From positions 1 through 17,592 of the forward strand of contig JAHZEL010000013.1 of assembly GCA_019421865.1 (NCBI GenBank): a stretch of DNA of 17,592 nucleotides, in the 5' to 3' direction. The first letter of the stretch is position 1. Each line of letters opens with the position of its first letter. The notes beneath the pieces were generated by a model, which searched no databases, was not told where the DNA came from, and was given only the letters and a program-made list of their open reading frames with translations. This DNA is from Desulfovibrionaceae bacterium (GTDB lineage Bacteria; Desulfobacterota; Desulfovibrionia; Desulfovibrionales; Desulfovibrionaceae). Positions 1 through 7,043 of this stretch are shown piece after piece. Position numbers and translations under genes: made by a program.

Positions 1-35
1 GCATTTTTACGTGGGAAAGTAGGCCGATGCCAAGG
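1..35 (+). rRNA. rrf: 5S ribosomal RNA, 3' end only (partial)
   Basis: The first ~35 bases match the conserved 3' portion of bacterial 5S rRNA: the GTGGGAAAGTAGG segment (helix IV/V side) followed by GATGCC, which closes helix I in many proteobacterial 5S genes. The body of the gene lies left of the window. Three terminator hairpins follow at once, as expected at the end of an rRNA operon. The exact mature 3' end (about 33-36) is approximate. Confidence 0.8.
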
Positions 36-44
36 TTATCTTTA

Positions 45-70
45 GAAAGGCTCCTGTTCAGGAGCCTTTC
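45..70 (+). terminator. rRNA operon terminator 1 (hairpin)
   Basis: Perfect inverted repeat GAAAGGCTCCTG / CAGGAGCCTTTC, beginning about 10 bases after the end of the 5S sequence. There is no long T run after it beyond the TTTC closing the stem, so it may work together with the next two hairpins. Confidence 0.7.
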
Positions 71-77
71 GTCGTTT

Positions 78-109
78 AAGGGCTGCTCACATCGAGCGGC
101 CCTTTTTTT
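78..109 (+). terminator. rRNA operon terminator 2 (intrinsic)
   Basis: An 11-bp stem AAGGGCTGCTC / GAGCGGCCCTT with one G-T pair and a 5-base loop, ending in a run of seven T. This is a textbook intrinsic terminator. Confidence 0.85.
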
Positions 110-116
110 GTTTCAG

Positions 117-143
117 AGCCGGAGTATCCCTCCGGCTTTTTTC
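117..143 (+). terminator. rRNA operon terminator 3 (intrinsic)
   Basis: A 7-bp perfect stem AGCCGGA / TCCGGCT with a 7-base loop followed by a T-rich tract. It is the third hairpin in tandem after the 5S gene. Confidence 0.75.
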
Positions 144-1007
144 TTCAGGTGCGTCCTGAGGTCTTTCGATGTTTGCGCTTTCAGAGTCAGTGAAGGTATG
201 CCGGGGGCCCGAAGCCTCCCGCACGCAGGGGAAGGGAAAAATACGATTTTCAGGGCTGTCATGTGGTCGTGGAGGAGTAGATGATGCTGGCTCCGGGATT
301 TATGGTTTTCTACCTGAGCACGATTTTTTGGGCGGACATAATCTGCTCCACTACAAGCCTGGTGTCTTTGGAACTGAACGCCTCGCTCGCTGACCTAGAG
401 ATCTTCTGGTGCGGGCTGGAAAGAGCGCCTAGGGCTCCTCGCATGGATGGATAATCGCTGCATCGTAGCGGTCATCTCTTATTCTGTTTTAGATCGGAAC
501 TTGCTGCAGACGTGCTGATCCTTCGATTCGTAATATTCCGGTGCATATCCTGTCTGACCGTTATATTTGCCTATGAGTCTGTAGCGAAGCATGGCGTATT
601 GAGATTCAGCGAGATGCTTTACTCTTCTAAGGAGGCGGTAAGATGGCTGGGAAACCTTATGGCTCTCTGCTCGAGGGGAAGAGGTTGGTCTTTACTTCTG
701 CGTGATCCAATGGAGAGAGTTTTGACGGGGGGTTCTTCTTGGAAGTTCCAGAGCTGGTGATAAGCTTTGTCTGGATTTTTTAGCGGTGGCAGTCACCTGA
801 TCGAGACGTTTTTCAGGAAGGGGATCCATCTCTGAGAGAATCTTGCACGCGTTGCTGGCGGAACAGGAAATTTTATTTTCTGATCTGAGCGAAAGGAACA
901 GCCTTGTCTGAATGATAGATGAACATGGAGTAGACGGTTTTACCTGTAATGAAATGTGAAGAGTACAAAATGGAAAAGCTGGTGGTGGAGACGGAGAGCT
1001 CTGGAAG
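144..1007. other. Unassigned, apparently decayed region behind the rRNA operon
   Basis: About 860 bases in which I see no gene. All forward frames are broken by stops every few dozen codons. The longest ATG frames (169-393 and 512-760, 74-82 codons) have no ribosome binding site, no recognisable motif and mixed codon use. A good Shine-Dalgarno (AAGGAGG near 629-635) precedes an ATG at 643, but that frame closes after 20 codons. The stretch could be a degraded gene or a former insertion site. I could not identify an ancestor. Confidence 0.4.
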
Positions 1008-1286
1008 ATGAAGGATTCGAAAAGAGGGATGACATCATATTTATTTAAAGAAATAAATCACAATAAAGGAATTATAAGAATTTATTATGATAACAATCTT
1101 GAATTACAGGATATTTCTTGTTTTACCGTCAGTTCGCCCGTAAAGATTCCAAAAAACGATCTTTGCGGGCATGTTTTTTATAAGCCTAATAATAGCAGGA
1201 TATTATCTAAAAAAATATTTTATTTTCCTTTTGAAAATGTCATTAAAAATTCAATTGGTGTTGTTTCTTTTTACGCTTGGTCATAA
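1008..1286 (+). CDS. Doubtful AT-rich small ORF (92 codons), hypothetical
   Basis: An open frame of 92 codons made almost entirely of AT-rich codons (many AAA, AAT, ATA, TTA, TTT), quite unlike the GC-rich genes around it. I see no clear ribosome binding site, and the product matches no family I know. A strong hairpin with a following T run (1136-1178) lies inside the frame, which argues that this is leader or intergenic DNA rather than a gene. If real, it would be a transferred remnant. I list it because it is the only sizeable frame between the rRNA operon and lctP. Confidence 0.15.
   Translation: MKDSKRGMTSYLFKEINHNKGIIRIYYDNNLELQDISCFTVSSPVKIPKNDLCGHVFYKPNNSRILSKKIFYFPFENVIKNSIGVVSFYAWS
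1136..1178 (+). terminator. Strong hairpin plus T run in the AT-rich leader upstream of lctP
   Basis: A 12-bp stem GCCCGTAAAGAT / ATCTTTGCGGGC (one G-T pair) with an 11-base loop, followed by ATGTTTTTT. It has the form of an intrinsic terminator on the plus strand. It sits about 220 bases before the lactate permease start, where no convincing gene ends. It could stop read-through from the left or act as an attenuator in a long lctP leader. Confidence 0.6.
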
Positions 1287-1289
1287 TAC

Positions 1290-1330
1290 TTGCTAAGAGC
1301 TTTTATTTTTTATAATCCTATCATCATAGG
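1290..1330 (+). promoter_or_regulatory. Candidate lctP promoter with overlapping palindrome
   Basis: A perfect TATAAT (1311-1316) follows TTGCTA (1290-1295), but with a short 15-base spacer. An inverted repeat CCTAT-CATC-ATAGG (1317-1330) starts directly after the -10 box, where the transcript would begin, a usual place for a repressor operator. The lctP start lies about 80 bases downstream. The -10 match is strong; the -35 and the operator role are guesses. Confidence 0.4.
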
Positions 1331-1399
1331 TTTATTCAGATACTTTTTTGAGAAGAGCATCTGGTGTGGTGATCATTTTAATTTATGGGGGAGAGTATC

Positions 1400-3028
1400 A
1401 TGGCGTGGACCCAAGTCTATGATCCTGTCGTCAGCGAAGTCGTGTCAGCATGCATTGCGGCCATACCGCTTGTCATTCTGCTCTATATGCTGGCCATCAA
1501 ACGGTCCAAAGGACATATTGCAGCGCTTGCCGGCCTTGCTTCTGCCTTTGTCATTGCCATTCTTGTATGGCGCATGCCGGTGATTACCGCCATAAGCTCC
1601 GTCGGGCTGGGCGTTGCCAATGGTCTGTTCCCCATTATCTGGATCGTCATTACGGCGGTCTGGGTGTACAATATGACCGTGGAATCCGGTGAATTTGAAA
1701 TCATCAAGGATTCTCTGGCCAGAGTGACGCCCGATCGTCGTCTTCAGACCATCTTCATTGCCTTTGCCTTCGGTTCCTTCCTTGAAGGTACTGCCGGTTT
1801 CGGCACGCCCGTGGCCATCACCGCGGCCATGCTGGCAGGCCTTGGCTTCAATCCCATCTACGGCGCCGGTCTCTGCCTGATCGCCAACACGGCGCCTGTG
1901 GCCTTCGGCGCCATCGGCGCTCCTGTGCTCACGGCGGCAAGCGTGTCCGGCATGGATGCCAACCTGATCAGCCAGGTGGCGGCCCGTCAGCTGCCTCTTC
2001 TTGCCATCATCATTCCGTTCTGGCTGAGCATCGTCATGTGCGGCGTTCGTCGTTCCATGGAAATTCTGCCCGCCATTCTTGTTGCCGGTATCTGCTTTGC
2101 CGGTGCGCAGTTCATCTTTGCCAACTATCATGGCCCGACCCTGCCCGACATCATGTCGGCCATTGCCACCATCGTCGGCCTTCTCGTGCTGCTTCGTTTC
2201 TGGAAGCCCAGCTCCATTTTCCGCTTTGCCGAAGATCCTGAAGTCAGCACCGACGGTCCCGGTTATTCCGGCAAGGTCGTTCTTCGTGCATGGGGACCCT
2301 ACCTCATTCTGGCCGTCATGGTGTTCCTGTGGGGCCTGCCTCAGTTCAAGGCCATTCTGAACAGCATTTCCGCTCCGAGCTTTGCTTGGCCTCTGCTTGA
2401 CGGCATGGTCAATCGCGCGGCTCCCATCGTGGCCACGGAAGCTCCCTATGCCGCGGTCTTCTCCTTCGGCTGGGTGTCCGCCGGCGGTACCGCCATTCTG
2501 CTTTCCGGTTTCATTGCCGTGCCTCTCATGCCCGGCTACTCCTACGGCAAGGCCGTCAAGTGCTTCTTCACCACGCTGCATCAGCTGCGTTTCCCCATCC
2601 TGACCATCGCCAGCGTGCTTGGTCTCGCCTTCCTCATGAACTATGCCGGCATGAGCTCCACGCTGGGCCTCGCCTTCACCAAGACCGGCAGCTTCTTCCC
2701 GTTCTTTGCGCCTCTCATCGGCTGGCTGGGCGTGTTCCTCACCGGTTCCGACACTTCGTCCAACGCGCTGTTCTGCAGCATGCAGCACACCACCGCCACG
2801 GCCGTCGGCATTCCTCCCGAACTGGCCGTTGCTTCCAACGCGGTTGGCGGCGTGACCGGCAAGATGATTTCTCCCCAGTCCATCAGCGTGGCCACCTCGG
2901 CTACCAACATGGTCGGTCAGGAAGGTAATCTTTTCCGCTTCGCTCTCGGACATAGTATTGCTCTGACGCTTATTCTCTGCGTGCTGGCCTATTGTCAGGC
3001 CGGTTTCCTGAGCTGGATGCTTCCGTAA
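1400..3028 (+). CDS. lctP: L-lactate permease (LctP/LldP family)
   Basis: Imports lactate across the inner membrane, coupled to protons or sodium, to supply lactate oxidation, the main electron source of many Desulfovibrionaceae. The 542-residue product has the length of the family (E. coli LldP about 551) and is hydrophobic throughout, with at least 12 likely membrane spans. Family hallmarks are clear: FLEGTAGFGTPVAI near residues 127-140, GLCLIANTAPVAFGAIGAP near 157-174, FLTGSDTSSNAL near 445-456 and GGVTGKMISPQS further on. I chose the ATG at 1400 because GGGGGAGAG at 1387-1395 is placed as its ribosome binding site; an ATG at 1385 would add five residues but lies on top of that site. It appears to be a single-gene unit, with an AT-rich leader before it and a terminator after it. 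No lactate dehydrogenase genes lie beside it in this window. Confidence 0.95.
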   Translation: MAWTQVYDPVVSEVVSACIAAIPLVILLYMLAIKRSKGHIAALAGLASAFVIAILVWRMPVITAISSVGLGVANGLFPIIWIVITAVWVYNMTVESGEFEIIKDSLARVTPDRRLQTIFIAFAFGSFLEGTAGFGTPVAITAAMLAGLGFNPIYGAGLCLIANTAPVAFGAIGAPVLTAASVSGMDANLISQVAARQLPLLAIIIPFWLSIVMCGVRRSMEILPAILVAGICFAGAQFIFANYHGPTLPDIMSAIATIVGLLVLLRFWKPSSIFRFAEDPEVSTDGPGYSGKVVLRAWGPYLILAVMVFLWGLPQFKAILNSISAPSFAWPLLDGMVNRAAPIVATEAPYAAVFSFGWVSAGGTAILLSGFIAVPLMPGYSYGKAVKCFFTTLHQLRFPILTIASVLGLAFLMNYAGMSSTLGLAFTKTGSFFPFFAPLIGWLGVFLTGSDTSSNALFCSMQHTTATAVGIPPELAVASNAVGGVTGKMISPQSISVATSATNMVGQEGNLFRFALGHSIALTLILCVLAYCQAGFLSWMLP

Positions 3029-3073
3029 GAAGGAAGACGGGATCTGCATGGAAAAGTGATCCATGCATCAACG

Positions 3074-3118
3074 GCGGGAATCGCTCCGGGGGGTCGGAGC
3101 GGTTCCCGCTCCTTGTTT
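3074..3118 (+). terminator. lctP intrinsic terminator
   Basis: A 14-bp stem GCGGGAATCGCTCC / GGAGCGGTTCCCGC with one G-T pair, an 8-base loop and the T-rich tail TCCTTGTTTGT. It lies 45 bases after the lctP stop codon. Confidence 0.8.
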
Positions 3119-3180
3119 GTGGGGCAGTCTTGAGGAAAAAGTGATGTGGGCAGGCACGAAGGAGACTTGCCTGAGCTCTC

Positions 3181-3209
3181 TTGCTTCCGGGAAAAGCTGC
3201 GGCTATACT
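3181..3209 (+). promoter_or_regulatory. Sigma70-type promoter of the ahbB-hemL operon
   Basis: TTGCTT (3181-3186), a 17-base spacer and TATACT (3204-3209). Transcription would begin near 3216, about 27 bases before the ahbB start codon, directly after the lctP terminator. Confidence 0.65.
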
Positions 3210-3242
3210 GCCCGTCGAATTTCTTTTCTTACGGGGCTTGCC

Positions 3243-3728
3243 ATGAAATTTACGGAAAAGGAACAGGCCGTTCTTCGCATTGTGCAAAAAAATATTCCCG
3301 ACTCGCTGACGCCCTATGCAGATATTGCCGAGGCTGCGGGAATGACGGAAGCCGAGGTGCTGGAGCTGCTTTCCGGTCTTAAGAAATCGGGAGCCATCCG
3401 TCGGTTCGGCGCCAGCATCAAGCATCAGCGCACGGGCTGGACGCATAACGCCATGGTGGCCTGGGTGGCATCTGCCGAAGAGGTGGAGGAGGCCGGACGC
3501 AAGGCTGCCGAGCATCCTCGCATTTCCCACTGCTATTATCGTCCGAGCCGCTATCCGGCCTGGCCCTACACGTTCTATACCATGATTCACGGCAAGAGCG
3601 AGCAGGATTGTCTGGATGTGGTGGACGAGCTGCGTCGTACAACCTCTCTGGAACAATGTGAAGTTCTGGAGAGTCTGAAAGAACTGAAGAAAATTTCCAT
3701 GACCTATTTTGCGGAACCGGCGAAATAA
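3243..3728 (+). CDS. ahbB: Siroheme decarboxylase subunit, AhbB type (Lrp/AsnC-like fold)
   Basis: Removes acetate carboxylates from siroheme to give 12,18-didecarboxysiroheme in the siroheme-dependent haem pathway of sulfate reducers and methanogens; normally acts as a heterodimer with AhbA. The 161-residue product begins with an Lrp/AsnC-like helix-turn-helix (residues about 5-55), ending in AIRRFGASIKHQ (51-62), a family signature. The second domain carries HCYYRPSRYPAWPYTFYTMIHG (96-117), the HCY-R-P-WPY-TMIHG pattern of AhbB/NirL-type proteins. Such genes are often mislabelled as AsnC regulators. I chose the ATG at 3243 because the protein homology begins there and a promoter lies just upstream; longer in-frame starts would lie in the promoter. 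The gene is followed after 12 bases by hemL, which supports a haem role. No ahbA lies beside it in the window. AhbB rather than AhbA is assigned from motif memory. Confidence 0.8.
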   Translation: MKFTEKEQAVLRIVQKNIPDSLTPYADIAEAAGMTEAEVLELLSGLKKSGAIRRFGASIKHQRTGWTHNAMVAWVASAEEVEEAGRKAAEHPRISHCYYRPSRYPAWPYTFYTMIHGKSEQDCLDVVDELRRTTSLEQCEVLESLKELKKISMTYFAEPAK

Positions 3729-3740
3729 CAGGAGCCATAC

Positions 3741-5015
3741 ATGAATACTCAGCATTCCCACGATCTTTTCGCTCACGCCAGACAGATCATTCCCGGCGGC
3801 GTGAACAGCCCTGTGCGCGCCTGCCGCAATGTCCATGCCGATCCTCTGTTCATAGCCGAAGCCAGAGGCTCCCATCTGACGACCGCCGATGGAGACGATG
3901 TCATTGATTTTCTCGGCTCCTGGGGCCCCATGCTGGTGGGGCATGCCCATCCTGAAGTGACCGAGGCCATCTGCCGTGCGGCCATGCGCGGCACCAGTTA
4001 CGGCGCTCCCTGCGAGGATGAAGTGCGCCTTGCCGAAGAGGTTTGCGCGGCGCTGCCTTCCGTGGAAATGGTGCGCATGGTGAACTCCGGCACCGAAGCG
4101 ACCATGAGTGCGCTGCGCCTTGCCCGCGGCGTGACGGGGCGCGACAAGATGATCAAGTTCATCGGCGGTTATCATGGTCACGGCGATGCTTTTCTGGCGA
4201 GCGCCGGATCGGGTGTGGCGACGTTCTCCATTCCCGGTACGCCCGGCGTGCCTGCCAGCACCGTGGCCGATACGCTGCTGGCTCCGTATAACGATCTGGA
4301 TGCCGTCAAGGCGCTGTTCGAGGCCTGGCCCGACCAGATCGCCGCGCTTTTTGTGGAACCTGTGGCTGGCAATATGGGACTCATGCTGCCGCAGCCCGGC
4401 TTCCTGAAAGGACTCCGGGAACTGTGCACGAAGTACGGCGCGCTGCTGGTCTTTGACGAAGTCATCACCGGATTCCGCCTTTCCTATGCCGGTGCTCAGG
4501 GGCGTTTCGACATCATGCCCGATCTGACGACGTTCGGTAAGATCATCGGTGGCGGTCTGCCGGTGGGCGCTTATGGTGGCCGTGCCGACCTCATGCGTCA
4601 TATTGCGCCTGAAGGCGAAGTGTATCAGGCCGGTACGCTCTCGGGAAATCCCCTGGCCATGGCTGCGGGACTCGCTACGCTGAACATCCTCAAACACGCT
4701 GATTATGCCGCTCTGGAGGCCCGTGTACATGACTTTGTCATGGAACTTGAGCAGATCCTCAGAGAGAAGGGCGTTCCTGTCCAGATTCCGCACATCGCGT
4801 CTCTGTTCACGGTGTACTTCACGGAAGCCCCGCTGCTTGATTTTGCCAGCGTGCAGACCACTGATCAGAAACTCTTTGAGAGCTTCTACAAGCAGATGCG
4901 CGAGCAGGGCATCTTCATGGCACCTTCTGCCTTTGAAGCCAACATGCTTTCCTTCGCTCACAGCGAGGAGGACTTCTCCAGAGCGCTCGAGGCCGCCCGT
5001 CGCGTGAAGTTCTAG
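3741..5015 (+). CDS. hemL: Glutamate-1-semialdehyde 2,1-aminomutase
   Basis: Converts glutamate-1-semialdehyde to 5-aminolevulinate, the last step of the C5 route to tetrapyrroles; a cytoplasmic PLP enzyme of the class-III aminotransferase fold. The 424-residue length is typical. Visible landmarks: IIPGGVNSPVRA (residues 16-27, HemL N-terminus), GTSYGAPCEDEVRLAE (84-99), NSGTEATMSALRLARG (115-130), FDEVITGFR (238-246) with the PLP-contacting Asp, and TTFGKIIGGGLPVGAYGG (263-280) where Lys267 is the Schiff-base lysine. AGGAG at 3730-3734 sits at correct spacing before the ATG. It is the second gene of the ahbB-hemL operon. The pairing joins the first committed step of tetrapyrrole synthesis to a later step that directs siroheme to haem. 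Confidence 0.97.
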   Translation: MNTQHSHDLFAHARQIIPGGVNSPVRACRNVHADPLFIAEARGSHLTTADGDDVIDFLGSWGPMLVGHAHPEVTEAICRAAMRGTSYGAPCEDEVRLAEEVCAALPSVEMVRMVNSGTEATMSALRLARGVTGRDKMIKFIGGYHGHGDAFLASAGSGVATFSIPGTPGVPASTVADTLLAPYNDLDAVKALFEAWPDQIAALFVEPVAGNMGLMLPQPGFLKGLRELCTKYGALLVFDEVITGFRLSYAGAQGRFDIMPDLTTFGKIIGGGLPVGAYGGRADLMRHIAPEGEVYQAGTLSGNPLAMAAGLATLNILKHADYAALEARVHDFVMELEQILREKGVPVQIPHIASLFTVYFTEAPLLDFASVQTTDQKLFESFYKQMREQGIFMAPSAFEANMLSFAHSEEDFSRALEAARRVKF

Positions 5016-5063
5016 TCCTTCAGACCGGCTCAGCCCCCCCGAACAATCAAGGAGCCTGCCGTG

Positions 5064-5249
5064 ATGGTGAACGGGATTGTCATTCTTGCCGCTGTTGCGC
5101 TGCTCTTTGGGGGACTTGCCTGGATCCGGGAATGGAGACTCCGGCCGAAAAGGAGCTTTCTGATTCTGCTCGGGGCCTGGGTGGGACTGGTTTTCTGGAT
5201 GCTGTTTTGCCTTTTGCAGAGTTATTTTCGGGAAGCTCCGGGCGGATAG
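5064..5249 (+). CDS. Small two-helix inner-membrane protein, unknown function
   Basis: I do not recognise a family. The 61-residue product has two hydrophobic stretches (about residues 4-20 and 32-52) separated by a short, strongly basic loop (REWRLRPKR), so it should sit in the inner membrane as a hairpin with the loop on the cytoplasmic side. AAGGAG at 5049-5054 precedes the start; either GTG 5061 or ATG 5064 could be used, and the ATG has the better spacing. It begins 48 bases after the hemL stop with no terminator between, and the next hairpin downstream is the shared terminator at 5366, so it is probably the third gene of the ahbB-hemL transcript. A role in haem metabolism would be a guess from position only. 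Confidence 0.6.
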   Translation: MVNGIVILAAVALLFGGLAWIREWRLRPKRSFLILLGAWVGLVFWMLFCLLQSYFREAPGG

Positions 5250-5365
5250 ATGCTGAATCCGCATGAGGCTTCAAGCGCTCTTTGCGGAAATTCTGCAATG
5301 CAGCATCAGACTGCTTGATCTGGACGCGGAGAAAAATTCCTTTCATCGCAGGATTGTTTATAAGG

Positions 5366-5401
5366 AAAAAGCAGGCTGTCTTTTCAGACAGCCTGCTTTT
5401 T
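5366..5401. terminator. Bidirectional terminator between convergent hemL operon and carboxypeptidase gene
   Basis: A perfect inverted repeat, AAAAAGCAGGCTGTCT / AGACAGCCTGCTTTTT, with a 4-base loop (TTTC). The A run on one side and T run on the other make it an intrinsic terminator on both strands, serving the plus-strand hemL operon and the minus-strand carboxypeptidase gene. Confidence 0.9.
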
Positions 5402-5421
5402 GGTCATTGTTGCCGGAAGTA

Positions 5422-6414
5422 TCAGCGGGAGCTTTTTCTTGTGGACTGGCGCTGATCGGCTGCGGCCGACTTTTTGGCCGGAGTCTTGCTTTTCTTTTTC
5501 TTTGGCGCGGCATAGCTGGTGGATTTTTTCAGCTGCTCGGCCTGCTTCTTGGAGACGCCCAGTTCCGCGATGGCCGTGCTGCGCTTTTTGGCCACGGCGG
5601 AAAAACCGGCGTTGAGCAGACGACGGGCTTCGGCGGAGCGGATGCTGGTATTGGGCGCCCCGAGAATGACGGCGATGAGCTTATGTCCGCGCTGACGTGC
5701 CGTGGCAATAATGTTGTAGCCGGCAGCCGTGACCCAGCCGGTTTTCAGTCCGTCGAGTCCGGGGTAGTTGCCCACCAGAGGGTTGTGGTTTGGTTCCGTA
5801 TGCCCGTTATGGGTGACCGAGCGTGCGAGATGGTACTTTCGTGCTATGGGGTAATGAGCCTGATAGGCCTTCGCGAGCTTGAGCATGTCGCGCGCCGTGG
5901 TGAGCTGCCCCTGAGCGGGAAGTCCGTGTACGTTGACGAAGTGGGTATTCTTCATGCCCAGACGTCGGGCCAGCGCATTCATCTGCTTGACGAAGGCGGA
6001 AGTGGAGCCGGCCACGTGTTCGGCCACGGCCACGCTGGCATCGTTGCCCGAAGCTACGGCCATGCCGTAGAACAGCTTGTCCAGCGTAAGGCGTTCTCCC
6101 GTCTTCAGGCCGAAGCGTGAACCGCCGGTACGGGCGGCTGCGGCGCTGACTTTGACCGTGTTGTTGTAGTCCACCTTTTTGTCGCTGATGGCGTTCATGG
6201 CGACATAAAGAGAAATGACCTTGGTGAGGGAGGCGGGAGCAATGCGCATGTCGGCCCGCTGCTCATAGAGAATTTTTCCGGTCGTCACGTCCATGAGAAT
6301 GGCGCTTTTGGCGTTGATGGGCCCTGCAACGGCAGTGGCGACGGAGAGCAGGCAGACAAGCAGGGTGAGAACGAAAATACGATGGAAGCCGGAGGCATGG
6401 GGAGGGATGGACAT
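5422..6414 (-). CDS. D-alanyl-D-alanine carboxypeptidase (PBP5/6-like, S11 family)
   Basis: Trims the terminal D-Ala from peptidoglycan pentapeptides in the periplasm. From the ATG at 6414 the product has 330 residues. A signal peptide is visible: basic start, hydrophobic core at about 13-28, likely cleavage after AVA (28-30). All three active-site motifs of the serine DD-peptidases are present: SLTK (62-65, Ser62 nucleophile and Lys65), SGN (122-124) and KTG (224-226). The C-terminal beta domain and amphipathic anchor usual for PBP5 are missing. After about residue 275 there is instead a Lys/Ser/Ala-rich basic tail with KKKKSK near 305-310. The start was chosen for the signal peptide and AGGA at suitable spacing; the frame stays open further upstream but without protein-like sequence. 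The bidirectional terminator at 5366 follows. It may share a transcript with the small ORF ending 13 bases upstream. Confidence 0.92.
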   Translation of the reverse strand: MSIPPHASGFHRIFVLTLLVCLLSVATAVAGPINAKSAILMDVTTGKILYEQRADMRIAPASLTKVISLYVAMNAISDKKVDYNNTVKVSAAAARTGGSRFGLKTGERLTLDKLFYGMAVASGNDASVAVAEHVAGSTSAFVKQMNALARRLGMKNTHFVNVHGLPAQGQLTTARDMLKLAKAYQAHYPIARKYHLARSVTHNGHTEPNHNPLVGNYPGLDGLKTGWVTAAGYNIIATARQRGHKLIAVILGAPNTSIRSAEARRLLNAGFSAVAKKRSTAIAELGVSKKQAEQLKKSTSYAAPKKKKSKTPAKKSAAADQRQSTRKSSR

Positions 6415-6427
6415 GGCGGATCCTGAC

Positions 6428-6862
6428 TTATGGTGAAATAGCGCCTTCCAGACTGCGGCTTCCGAGGAAACGGAGATGGGCGGCACGGCTCCGGGCGAAA
6501 TGCCGGAACGGGATGCGCGAGCACCTTGTGAATTTTTTAGACAATTTTTTGGGGTGCGGCAAGTCCGCAGCGGTGTTTGTAACAATTAAAAGGGTGATAC
6601 TCCGAGGCTTCCAGAGAAAAAGGAGCGTCGATCTCCTTTCGGAGACGGCAGTGGAAATGCGACCAGTCTGCTTTTTGTGCTGTTGGGACAGACTCGTGTA
6701 AAGCTGCGTGACGGCCAAGTCCCAGAATCGAAAATGTGTATCTTTCCGTATCCACAGCAGAGGGGGGAGAGGCTGAACGGCATCGGTCGGATCGCGGCCG
6801 GTTTCGCACAGCACATAAAAGTCTTGGGAGCTGCCCTTATCATGGAGGGAACTCTGTGTCAT
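6428..6862 (-). CDS. Possible small gene upstream of the carboxypeptidase, hypothetical
   Basis: An open frame of 144 codons that I do not recognise. In its favour: GGAGGG stands 7 bases before the ATG at 6862, the first half has ordinary codon use, and the stop codon lies 13 bases before the carboxypeptidase start, as in a two-gene operon. Against it: the second half is rich in Arg, Ser and Lys with no motif and reads like untranslated sequence, and a weak promoter-like pair for the carboxypeptidase falls within it. The Shine-Dalgarno and start codon lie inside an 11-bp inverted repeat (6840-6879). If it is not a gene, the stretch is a long carboxypeptidase leader. Confidence 0.3.
   Translation of the reverse strand: MTQSSLHDKGSSQDFYVLCETGRDPTDAVQPLPPLLWIRKDTHFRFWDLAVTQLYTSLSQQHKKQTGRISTAVSERRSTLLFLWKPRSITLLIVTNTAADLPHPKKLSKKFTRCSRIPFRHFARSRAAHLRFLGSRSLEGAISP
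6534..6562 (-). promoter_or_regulatory. Weak candidate promoter for the carboxypeptidase gene
   Basis: Read on the minus strand: TTGCCG (6562-6557), a 17-base spacer and TAAAAA (6539-6534). Each box matches the consensus at four of six positions. It lies about 120 bases before the start codon and inside the doubtful ORF. Confidence 0.25.
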
Positions 6863-6903
6863 GAAAAATCCCTCCATGAGCCCCGGAGCTGCGGGTCCGG
6901 GGC
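6840..6903 (-). promoter_or_regulatory. Two adjacent hairpins over the start of the small ORF
   Basis: The first is a perfect 11-bp inverted repeat, TCATGGAGGGA / TCCCTCCATGA (6840-6850 and 6869-6879), with an 18-base loop. On the minus strand its left arm holds the GGAGGG ribosome binding site and its loop holds the ATG. The second is GCCCCGGA / TCCGGGGC (6880-6887 and 6896-6903), directly next to it. Neither is followed by a T run, so terminators are unlikely. Together they could hide the ribosome binding site in the transcript. Confidence 0.5.
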
Positions 6904-7043
6904 CGTGTTCATGCGGGACGCTTCCATGAAATTGTCGCGGGAAAAGAACATGGGCGTGGATGCGTTCGTATTGGAGGATGAGGAAAAAAGACTTCTTTTT
7001 CCTAAGACGCAGCGCCCGCGTTGTGTATGATAATAGGAGAAAT

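Noticed and set aside
2970..5264. Minus-strand ORF of 764 codons across lctP end, ahbB and hemL
   Set aside because: It spans three well-supported plus-strand genes, a terminator and a promoter; it is an antisense shadow of high-GC codons.
6540..6900. Possible 6S RNA or other known small RNA before the carboxypeptidase gene
   Set aside because: I saw several short hairpins but no single long interrupted helix with a central bubble, and no 6S-like ends; a covariance-model search would settle it.
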